Shown here piece by piece: positions 1-8,599 of a stretch of 64,000 nt of DNA. Origin of the DNA: Ligula intestinalis. Lineage: Eukaryota > Platyhelminthes > Cestoda > Diphyllobothriidea > Diphyllobothriidae. Each line of letters begins with the position of its first letter. Within the stretch, counting starts at the first letter, position 1. The notes under the pieces are model-generated. The model saw only the letters and a program-made list of their open reading frames with translations, searched no databases and was not told the origin of the DNA. A program made the translations under genes and the position numbers. The DNA is taken from assembly GCA_036362985.1 (NCBI GenBank), contig JAYGXS010000001.1, positions 37,949,735 to 38,013,734 of the forward strand, in the 5' to 3' direction.

Positions 1-47
<47 letters not shown>
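1..47. repeat. (AGT)n microsatellite
   Basis: Perfect trinucleotide AGT repeat, about 15 units, running off the left edge of the window, so its true length is unknown. Confidence 0.97.
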
Positions 48-511
48 CTTTATCAGCTTCGGTCTCCTTGAGTCTGTATTGACACGTACTAAGGGTGAGT
101 GAGGGTAGGTAGTGCAGTAGTTCCCGCGCAAGGTTTACTGTCACTTAAGACTAAGTTAGACGGTGTTTCTGGCCTGCATTGGAGAAAGCGGCTTACGTTG
201 GATTGCGTTTGGTCTTCTTGACCCTGGGTGAAGGTGAAAAGTGCGGTTGACGATTGCTACGTCTACTATCACTTAAATGTACTCCCTGATCTTCAGTTGC
301 TTTCCAGCGCCGACCTGTTTGGTGGACTCAATCGAAATCAATGGTCGAACACACACAATCGAACGTAGTGGTGGACGCCACATATAGGCTTATATGTAAG
401 GCCTGTCCGTCTGAACTCAGCGCAGCTGCATTTAAGGCCCTGACTGAGGTTAAGTTTAACTATTCAAACGCTAAAAAGGCACAGTAAGTCGTTTAAAGAC
501 GGTGATGACAT

Positions 512-673
512 TTCAGTCAGTGATATGGGTGACGAAGAAGGATGGTCGAGCACCGGATCGATTTGTTTATTTTTCTGAGCTTTCGAACCCTTGCAGGAGC
601 CCCGTGCTCGACCATCCTTCTTCACCCATGCAAATACCCGGAACGCGAACATTCGCCTTCAGTCAGTGATATG
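512..673. repeat. Fold-back flanked by 16-bp direct repeats
   Basis: A perfect 20-bp inverted repeat (534-553 and 604-623) is separated by a 50-nt loop. The pair is enclosed by a perfect 16-bp direct repeat (512-527 and 658-673, starting TTCAGTCAGTG). The arrangement resembles an insertion of about 130 bp with a target duplication, or a templated duplication at a break. No known family is recognised. Confidence 0.7.
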
Positions 674-865
674 TTCGCAATATTCAAGCTGGCTTTATTT
701 GTAAATTTCGGATCCAAAACATGTTGTTCTCGTAGCATTGTCATACCTCCTGAGGGAATTCTCTTAAAAATGACTTGCACGGCCGCCTAAACAGGAACAG
801 GAATTGTACCGCCCACTAAAATTAGCCGACTTTCCGATAAATTTAACTGTAGGGTAAATTTATCC

Positions 866-1000
866 GTGCCTCAACCCTAACTTAACACTAAACTGTAACT
901 TTAACCTTATCCGGCGCCTAAACCTTACATAAACCGTACCATGGTCCTGATCTTATCCTGGATTCTGACGTTTACTCTAACTCTCACCTTTATCCTTAAA
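866..1000. repeat. Degenerate CCCTAA-like tract
   Basis: Short C-rich/TAA words (such as CAACCCTAAC, CCTAAACC, TTAACCTTA) recur here without strict period. This looks like a decayed telomere-like or (CCTAA)n satellite on the C strand. A similar G-strand stretch is near 39060-39180. The reading is inferred from composition only. Confidence 0.35.
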
Positions 1001-1463
1001 AATAATTTCCCTGGAATTGGATTCCTGGTTCCGGATCCTATTTGGCGGCCATACAACTCATCCTTACGGAAATTAAGTACAGGAAGTTTCTTCCCACACT
1101 TTATCATCATTAGTCGTCATTTTGTTTCTAAAAAAAATCCACTTCGTGACGCGTCTGATTACCTTGTTACCCAACGCAGTAGAGACTACCTTCCAGTTTT
1201 TTAAGCCGCGCGACAGCTACTAACTTATTTGTTGGCTGGCGCACTCTTTTCTTCCTTCCTTTTTTCCGTCCGTTCTCTCGAGAATGGAATTATTTCGTCA
1301 GCTGTTCAACTGTCAGGTTTTTGCTAAGTAGGCCAGCTTATTCCTCCTTTTCCAACACACACACTTACACTGCCTCTGTCTTCAGGCTTTTTATGCTGTA
1401 AATTTCGCTTGACTTGCATTTGTTAACATGAACGATGTTTTATTTTCTCTACCATGACTTTAG

Positions 1464-1688
1464 GAGGTTATTGGTGGCTTCCTTGACAAGTCTTCGGAGC
1501 TCTGGCGCAACCCAAAGCGTGAGCCTCTCGACAGCCTGCGCCGCAAGATTGTGCACTTTGAGGAGTTATGGGAACCCTTTGAGAGTGGCCTCACTCTGGA
1601 CTCGTCACGCACAGAGGCTCCAGAGGAAAAGGAGGAGAAGGAGGCCGAACCGGAGGGTCCAACTCTGCCCCCATTTATGTGTCCCTAA
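1464..1688 (+). CDS. Terminal coding exon of an unidentified gene
   Basis: This is the last exon of a gene whose other exons lie upstream or outside the window. A good acceptor (ACTTTAG) ends at 1463. From there a frame runs in phase 0 for 74 codons to TAA at 1686-1688. The peptide begins EVIGGFLDKSSELW, is rich in charged residues, has a Glu/Lys-rich stretch (about residues 53-65) and ends PPFMCP. The sequence looks genuinely coding: mixed hydrophobic and charged residues in the first 45, no repeats, and acceptor and stop in agreement. The longer open frame at 1435-1731 is a different frame and looks like a shadow. I do not recognise the family. No AATAAA signal is evident in the next 200 bp. 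Confidence 0.6.
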   Translation, partial: EVIGGFLDKSSELWRNPKREPLDSLRRKIVHFEELWEPFESGLTLDSSRTEAPEEKEEKEAEPEGPTLPPFMCP

Positions 1689-3039
1689 AAGCCTGCTGCG
1701 GATAGTTTTACTTTACTATTTGACTGCCTAAACTTTTAAACTTAACCTGCAGTCACAATGTACAGTTGAACCTTTTTGTAAAAAAAAATGAGGACAAGTT
1801 TTCTTTTCCCATGGACTACACATAAGACTGTGTTAGCCCAAAGCACTTCAGAGTTGGCTATGCAGGTGGATTTAACCTTCACAGGGAGTGGACGCACGCT
1901 GGTCCGAGAATAGAAAATTAACTTGTTACTCTGGTGTCTCTAATCAGGGGCAGGCGACTGTCCTGGTAGTTAGGATCGGCTAATGAAGACGTAAAAACCG
2001 CTGCTGGTTTTGTCAGTTAACCCCTTGTCATTCTCTATTCTTGTGTCTAGAAAAATTACTGATGGCAAGGGTTTTTTAATGGTAAGGATAGCTCTCCTGT
2101 TCAGAATACTGAAGGAACATTGTTTTCTACCGGCCTGACTACCAGCTCTCGCGATAACGGGTGACTAGTTTGCACACAGTTTTGATGTCTACGGAGTGTT
2201 TTTTTTAATCAAATGGGGGAGGGGTGGGGTGGTGGTGTTTGCGTCCTGACTTCCATGAAACAGTATTATAAAACGGAGCAAGCGATGAAAATATGGCTTT
2301 TGGTACATTCAGAGCAAAGTACCATGCGGGCCACCGTCGGGTGGCCATCAAAATCATACTACTGACAAATAAGGGAGAGACTGACCCGTTTCTGAACAGC
2401 TAGTTACATCCCAAGCAGCAACCTGGAGAAACTGGGTTCGGGGTCCGCCACGGCGTTTTACTAACAGCGCAAATTAATGACATGCACTGTTTATCAACCG
2501 CCTTTCTGTATGCTTTTGGCACAAAGCGTGCTTTTTATAGGGATAGCAGAGTGTGGATTTATTCCCAAATATTAAAAAGTTCGTAAATTCTATGGTCCAA
2601 TGGCATGTAAAATTGTATCTGTGCTGAAAGTGGACTTCCGAACCTTAGCTGGATTTTCATTTTCCTGCAGATACATTTGTACCATTGAAACATGAATAGA
2701 AGACACATCATGTGGGTGGATGGATGCTGGTCAGGTTCCTGTGTTAAGACACAAGTGCACCTGTTGCAGCAGCGTAAGGTTTAAGAGAGACCCTGACTGC
2801 TGCGATCTTCAGGCCCGGCTCTGTATGTGAAGAGGGGAGGTGGGAGGGAAGTATCACTTTATCGGGAGGAAAACAGACGAATGCTTTGAGCTCCCTGTTG
2901 ATAACAAGGCGTCCAAAAATATGCATCGATAGAAATGAATAAAAAATATATCAATTGCATGCTTGCAAGCGAAAAGATTGATTAATTGTAACAGTAATCA
3001 AATATGTCTACTCGCTTAACAATAGTAGCATAATATTTT
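1689..3039. other. Intergenic/3' UTR stretch
   Basis: This follows the stop codon of the terminal exon. It contains a G-rich run at 2215-2236 (four or more G-tracts, possible G-quadruplex). Around 2785-2850 a short GC-richer patch resembles one near 47460-47510. No other gene or recognisable element is seen. Confidence 0.5.
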
Positions 3040-3522
3040 TGTGTAATAGTCACATTGGATCAGATTGACACTGGCGAATAAAATGTTTGGTGCGTGTCCA
3101 GTTTGGTCCTAAATCTGTTCACATGAATGTAGTGAACAACTTCTTCGGAAAGAGCATTCCTCGCTGCAACCACTGTGTTACCGAAGAAAAAGTTACGTGA
3201 ATTGATCTTCGTATTCCCGTGGTGAATTTTTAGAGGATGACCGCGCAAAGTGGACGTGTCAGTTTGGGTAATATAATCATTGGGGACAAAAAAACTATCC
3301 AGGTTTATTGTAATAGGGAAGGTTAGTATGAGGTCCCTCATAGTTTCCTGTAGGAAAGGGAGGATAGGTTGAGGGTTGACGGTCTGCTTTCATAGGACAG
3401 TGTTCCCGGACTTTTGGTCGTTTGCCTTTGGACCTTCTCTAAGACGGAACAGTCTTGGACATTCCAGAGTCTTCATGTCTGTGTAGCGAATCCTAGGTGC
3501 GACCGAACGAAGTTTCCAAATA

Positions 3523-3608
3523 CAGTAGTCGCCGGCTATTAAGCCCATCTCGGGCCCAGACCAAATTGGGCTTAATAAGCGGCTGGGCTTAATAGCCGGT
3601 GAATACTG
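3523..3608. mobile_element. 86-bp MITE with CAGTAGTC termini (copy 1)
   Basis: Short palindromic element inserted in LINE family 1. The ends are CAGTAGTCGCCGGCTATTAA and its near-perfect inverse (two mismatches in about 25 bp). A TA precedes the left end; on the right the expected TA reads TT. Its inner sequence (GGGCCCAGACCAAATTGGGC) is shared with the elements ending at 5160 and spanning 31764-32062, so all three belong to one family. The TA target resembles pogo/Tc1-mariner habits, but the superfamily is not established. Confidence 0.8.
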
Positions 3609-3692
3609 TTTGTTGAAAAAGCTTCCTTTTTCAAGCCCCATAAACGCTCGCCTATTCACTTGCCGTTTGAATCTGGCTGACTTCGCCGCCTT

Positions 3693-4025
3693 CCCTAATG
3701 GCAATGTTCCGGAACCAAAGGTTAAAGTGGTTCCAGTGGAGCCAAATCTCCCACTTTGGTCCCACTGCGCCGTGATTGCGTATATGGGCGGTATTCCGTG
3801 CACTGGCCCGGGTAGTCTACAAGCTGTCATCGAAATCGATGGTCGAACACCCACACACATTCTCCCACGTCCAACTGAGAAAACCCTTACGCGCACGCAC
3901 GCCTCCTGCATTTGCTACCTCCTCCCTCTCCAAATGCGGCGCCTGGATCGATGCCTTGCTCTGGCAAGTTTTGCCAGCGTAGTCCTAGGGCGAAAAACCC
4001 GTGTTCAGGGCGCACGCGTTCAAAT
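3693..4025 (+). repeat. Left 333-bp terminal inverted repeat
   Basis: Left arm of the long-TIR element. Its inner edge is followed by a GAA-rich run (GAGAAGAAGAAGAA, 4031-4044) not shared by the right arm, which marks where similarity stops. Confidence 0.8.
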
Positions 4026-4049
4026 TCTGGAGAAGAAGAAGAAAAGGCT

Positions 4050-4929
4050 CTCTTTCATTTGTTGCCTTCTGCTTCTGTTGAGAGCTTTAGGAAGCAGGTG
4101 AGGGAATGGGCTGTTGTCTGTGAAATAAAGCATGACACTTTACGCTATGTTCTTAGGCTAATGAAGGATAATAACCTTAAGGTCCCAGTGGACCCGAGGA
4201 CGCTTTTAAAAAGTAGTAATAAATATAAAATAATTTCCATGGACAATGGTGAATATGCTCACATTGGTCTGATTAGTGTGGGTTATCAAAGATAATATAG
4301 GCCTACTTGCCGGCGCAGATACGGTTGATGTACAACTGAACTGCGACGGACTGTCTTTACTCAAAAAAACTAAGGTGGACTTGTGGCCACTTCTAGGGAG
4401 GATAAGGCGTCCATTTGTCAGTGGCGTCTTCCCTATGGGCATTTTCTGCGGTGATTCCAAGACTGCGGATGTGTATAGTCATTTTCGTGCGTTAGTAAGT
4501 GCGATAATTATGGTTAGAAGTAGGGGCGTGTCAGTCCTAGGGCGTAGGATTAATGTAACAATTTCAGCCATAATTTGCGATGCGCCTGCGCGGGCATATC
4601 TCAAATTAATTAAGAATGTAGGCGCAGCTGCAGGCTGCGAGAGGCACCGCATTCGGGGGGTGCATCAAAATCGTAGAATGACTTATGCGGGTCCGATAGA
4701 GGATCTGCGGCTGAATGCGGATTTTATGTTATACTTACCCGACAGTCACCGTGTTGGAATGTCACATTTCTTAGCTTGTAATTTAGATCTTATAGATTGT
4801 TTAGATAGAGTGAGATTCTCATCTCTCTGCGTGCGCAACCGGTTTCATAAGTTTGGCCAGTCTTACGCAAAACAAGATGCCGGATGCGAAGTTTCCTCCA
4901 GAACAACTGATACTAGACCGCTTTTTTAA
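4050..4929 (+). pseudogene. Broken transposase-domain protein (DNA transposon)
   Basis: Two adjacent frames read as one protein of the widespread animal 'transposase domain-containing' family. The first (to 4295) carries the N-terminal helical region (VREWAVVCEI... KVPVDPRTLLK... YAHIGL). The second (from about 4300 to 4929) carries the catalytic-like core: NCDGLSLLKKTKVDLWPLLG, then FPMGIFCGDSK, then ICDAPARAYLK and a Cys-containing segment (AGCERH). They are separated by a frameshift near 4280-4305, so the gene is inactive. It is shorter than family members at both ends: the N-terminus is cut where the left inverted repeat ends, and the C-terminal half is missing. Family placement is from remembered motif order. 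Relationship to CACTA/EnSpm-type transposases is possible but not shown. Confidence 0.7.
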
Positions 4930-5160
4930 ACTCGTCGCAGATCATTTTTGTTTGGTTCTGTTTTTACGTAAAATACAGACCAACAGCATTCTTTTCCTGT
5001 ACATAAACAACCTCTACACATAATGCAGTACGTATTTAATGTAAAGTGCCTACCCTGCGTTTGTTGATCAAGAACTAGGACTCTCCGGTTAGTGCGCCTG
5101 CCGCTTATTGAGCCCAATTTGGTCTGGGCCCGAGGTGGGCTTAATAACCGGCGACTACTG
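4930..5160 (-). mobile_element. Terminal region of a CAGTAGTC-type element inside the long-TIR element
   Basis: The segment ends with CGGCGACTACTG at 5160 followed by TA, and its last 70 bp match (inverted) the first 70 bp of the MITE at 31764-32062. The match continues to about 5025, skips about 180 bp that the MITE lacks, then resumes inside the transposase frame at 4811-4846. No matching left terminus is found between 4026 and 4300, so this copy is truncated. Confidence 0.75.
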
Positions 5161-5246
5161 TATAAATATTTGGCTGAACCGAGTCTGCTCAGACGGCACT
5201 TGATGCACGTAGTCACCCCTTAACACCACCACCTCCCACACTCCCT

Positions 5247-5579
5247 ATTTGAACGCGTGCGCCCTGAACACGGGTTTTTCGCCCTAGGCATACGCCGGCA
5301 AAACTTGCCAGAACGAGGCATCGATCTAGGCGCCGCATTTGGAGAGGGAGGAGGTAGCAAATGCAGGAGGCGTGCGTGCGCGTAGGGTTTTTCTCAGGTG
5401 GACGTGGGAGATTGTGTGTGGGTGTTCGACCATCAATTTCGATGACAGCTTGTAGACTACCCGGGCAAGTGCACGGAATGCCGCCCATATACGCAATCAC
5501 GGCGCAGTGGGACCAAAGTGGGACATTAGGTTCCACTGGAACCACTTTAACCTTTGGTTCCAAAACATTGCCATTAGGG
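5247..5579 (-). repeat. Right 333-bp terminal inverted repeat
   Basis: Inverted partner of 3693-4025. The 86 bp between 5161 and 5246 are unassigned. Confidence 0.8.
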
Positions 5580-6170
5580 TTCGTGCAGTTCCGCGTTGGT
5601 TTGATTGCAGAAGTAATCCACACACCCAAATCCTTTTGCTGTTCAACTTGTTGCAGCGGTGTACCGTTGAAGGAATAAACTATCGGGCTGGATGCTCTAC
5701 AACTGACGATATGGGGAAAGTTACATTTACTAACATTGAAGTGCATAGGTTAGTACTTTAACCTGTTCAAGTTAGTTTGCAAATGGTTTTCATCTTCTGT
5801 ATTTTGGACAACTTTCCAAAATTTTATTTCTTCAGCGAACAGGGTCAAATGATAATCTAGGTACTTCACGCAGTCATTGATGAAAACAATTAATAATATG
5901 GGACCTAAAACTGAACCTCGTGGGACGCCACTCACCATGCGTACCCCCAAGGACTGTTGATGCGCGACTCTTTGGGACCGTCCGATCGAAAGGTTTTGGA
6001 TTCATAGGAAGAGGTTCCTGCAAACTCCTGCACTGCACAGTTTATGCAGGCGGCGTTAGAGAGAGACCCTGTCGAAAGCCGTTTAGAATTCAATGTAGAT
6101 GACATGCACCATTTTTCCCTTCGTAATGAAGGTTGAACTATAAAGGTGTGTAGAATATCGTACCTTATGC

Positions 6171-7889
6171 TCGGAAGCCGTTCGGAGTCCGTCAGTAATA
6201 CTTAAGTAATTGAAGCGGTAATATTTTCATTCAACGTGTGTCAAATGGTAGGTTGAGCGTGCATTTAAATGTATTGTAATGCATAAAAAAGCTGTGTGAA
6301 TTGCACGCGTTAATCGTATTAACAAGCGCTTAGTAAAACCGACGGACTGATACATGATGACTGCCTTTTCATTAGAGCTAAGCTCGGGAACCAGCTGAAT
6401 AGTAAACAAGCTCACGGTTTTTAGTTGATTTCTCACACTATCGTAGACCACTGGACCAAAGAATAAATAAAAATTAATAAATTTTATATTTTAGGCTCGA
6501 AGGGCATCTTTATTGCAAACTTAGCGCTGTGGTCAAAATACATACAAAGTGAATAAATGCTGCTCTTTTTGAGCAACCACATGGGCAGCGGGAGGGTTTA
6601 GTATGGTAGGCAGATAATTTCATATGCACCACCTTATCGTCATTTTAAAATAATAGTCAACACTCTCTGAAAACGCATGGTGAACTATGGGGGAAGCAGT
6701 GAAAAAAAAACTGTTTCCATTAAAGCGGGTCAGAGATCAGCGGACCCCACTTTAAAAAAACTGCTTCTATGAAAATTAAGATGTTGGTTGATAGGATTGT
6801 TGCGATACAATGGGACAGGACTGTTGATGAGAACATATGAGGGCTGGAAACGCTTCTTGTCGTTGGACAAATCATATAGCAGCAGAGGCTAACGTTCGCC
6901 ATCGTATCACCGCCTGATTGGCCCCAGGATCAACCACCAGTGAAGTGAGACAAGAAGTCATCACAGCCAACAGGGTCGAAAGGATAGGGGACGGTAGAGG
7001 TCTCGAGATCATCACCGAAACGACGGAGATGCGACCTTATGGACGGCAGAGTCCAGCGATGAGCTGGCGAAAATAGCAGAGCCGCCACGAGCGTGACCAG
7101 AGACCGTGAAGCCTATCGTCAGGGTTGTAAAACGGAGACCGGCAACAATGACTGGACAGAGTAGGGGACGAAACCTCGCTGCAAATATCACTCTACAGAG
7201 GATAAAATAGGCATATATGGAAAACAATTTAAGATACATATAACCGCCTCCGTTACCAGGAGGACACTTTTCAAAGTCCAAAAGTTGTATGTTTGGGAAG
7301 GACTGTATATCTTCCGAGGTTAAATGTTTACGTTATTTGAATTTAAAAACGGCTAAGTTAGACGACAACATAATTTCGGGGGGGGGGGGGTATTGTTCCT
7401 GAGGAATGCATATTTGGAGACAAAAAACCAGAATGGTTAGATGTGAAGCTAAAAGGTGGTGAAATTTTCAAGGAGGAATTATGACTGTCATAAGGTCTAT
7501 CTGCCGGAATGAGAGTGTGTGGTGACTCACTCCACATAGGCGAGCATGTCTGCAGGCTCACTGTTGCTAAAGCGTACGCCCGCACTGAAGGCGGCCTCTG
7601 CAACAGCCAATCACAGATCCGCAAACACCGGTCTCTCCCGCCGGCGAATAGGACGCAGGCACTCCTAGGTCGATGCAGTTTGTCCGGCCAATAACCTTAA
7701 AGGCAATCAGACAATTCCCGTTCTCGCTGCCACTTGCATGCCTGCTGCTAAAACCGCACTTGGACCGCGGCTGGCTCTCCTGCTGGTCGTAGGCTGGCCA
7801 AGTCAAATCTCTGTTCATCTATTCTCCGTTCCTTTGTGTACACAATATACTCTTCCCACTACTCCGGCCTTAACCGACTTCTCCTCCAC
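6171..7889. other. No recognised gene
   Basis: Mixed-composition intergenic DNA. The only distinct feature is a run of 13 G at 7378-7390. Scattered short open frames look random. Confidence 0.5.
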
Positions 7890-8335
7890 CAAGTAACCAT
7901 GGGTTGAAGATCGCAGATCTAACCTTATCGCGGTCAGAGGCATTCATTAGACCAAAGAGGGAAAAGCAGTATTCTAGGATTGGTAAAACAAACATGTAGT
8001 ACAGTTTTAATTTTATTTCCAGATGAGAGAAATTATGGGATATAAACCCGCATATGTCTGCAGCCTTCGCAGAAATTAGATCCACATGAGATGATAATGG
8101 CAGTTTATTTGTGTAACTTAGACCTTATTCGTTTTTAGTGGATCGTTCTAAAAGCAGAGTATTTTGAAGGATTAGGGTACCAGGAAGCTTAGCGGGGCCA
8201 AAAAACCTGGAACTACCCTTGAATGGCGAAAATTCCATTGAAACTAGCTGAAGTACTCGAGCCTGAGAGCATGTAGGCCATTTCACGACTGAATTCCTTT
8301 CAATAAAATGGCAAGGTGAAGTGATTGCCAATCAT
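7890..8335 (-). mobile_element. Fragment of CR1-like LINE family 2, minus strand
   Basis: The minus-strand translation (ISAKAADICGFISHNF, then MFVLPILEYCFSLFGLMN) closely matches residues 195-270 of the RT frame in the plus-strand LINE at 8600-11400. Upstream remnants around 8150-8290 (QLVSMEFSPF, FGPAKLPG) match the preceding part. It is broken by stops and frameshifts, and lies head to head with the larger copy. Confidence 0.8.
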
Positions 8336-8599
8336 TCTTCATCAAAATCTGCATCCCAGAAAAATAGCGGCTTCGTACCAGAGCAAGAGGCTGGCACTAC
8401 CGGCCGATTCAAACAGGTTCCACCGTATATGTTCAAAATAAATTGGTATTTCAAAGAATTTTTGACAGTTGTTCGTAAACTACGGATTTGCGCTAATCAT
8501 CACCGCAGGATACGGCAATATACACACCTCATCTATGTTAGATTACACCTTTGTGTTTTCAAAAAATGCTTCATTATAATTGAAGGGTATGCCTTCCAA

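Larger units (their letters stand above)
48..1463. other. Non-coding stretch upstream of a terminal exon
   Basis: No coding exon recognised here. It holds a fold-back (512-673) and a degenerate CCCTAA-like tract (866-1000), listed separately. A block of about 40 bp at 318-360 resembles the middle of the 333-bp inverted repeats of the transposon at 3693-5579 (shared core around TCGAAATC and ATGGTCGAACAC), so it is probably a relic of that family. It probably lies in the last intron of the gene ending at 1688. Confidence 0.5.
3693..5579. mobile_element. 1.89-kb DNA transposon with 333-bp terminal inverted repeats
   Basis: Both ends start CCCTAATGGCAATGTT reading inward. They form long inverted repeats of equal length: 3693-4025 and 5247-5579, clearly similar throughout with scattered mismatches. 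The dinucleotide TT flanks both sides (3691-3692 and 5580-5581). Removing the element plus one TT restores the interrupted LINE reading frame, so boundaries and the 2-bp target duplication are well supported. The inside holds a broken transposase (4050-4929) and the terminus of a CAGTAGTC-type element (to 5160). Open frames through the inverted repeats (3610-4101, 5361-5678) are repeat sequence, not genes. The family is not recognised. Confidence 0.8.
3040..6170 (-). mobile_element. Degenerate CR1-like LINE (family 1), split by two nested insertions
   Basis: This is a minus-strand relic of a non-LTR retrotransposon reverse transcriptase. Reading from 6170 downward: an RT motif A remnant (TAFDRVS near 6080), motif B (GVPRGSVLGP near 5925), a decayed catalytic motif C reading FAEE instead of YADD (near 5840), then a KDLGVWITS block (near 5620). 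The frame is then broken by the insertion 3693-5579. It resumes at 3692-3609 (KAAKSAR... RRAF.GLEKGSFF), is broken again by an 86-bp MITE, and continues from 3521 (FGNFVRSHL) into the C-terminal region, which ends near 3060 (TLRGHPLK... SRNFFFGN). Several stops and frameshifts make it dead. Its 5' half (endonuclease) is absent. CR1-like placement is from motif resemblance. Confidence 0.85.

Noticed and set aside
3390..4101. 163- and 173-codon frames on both strands
   Set aside because: They run across a MITE, a LINE fragment and the 333-bp inverted repeat; the same sequence recurs inverted at 5247-5579.
5213..5746. 177-codon minus-strand frame as one gene
   Set aside because: It is a chance fusion of LINE RT (above 5582) and the transposon inverted repeat (below 5579).
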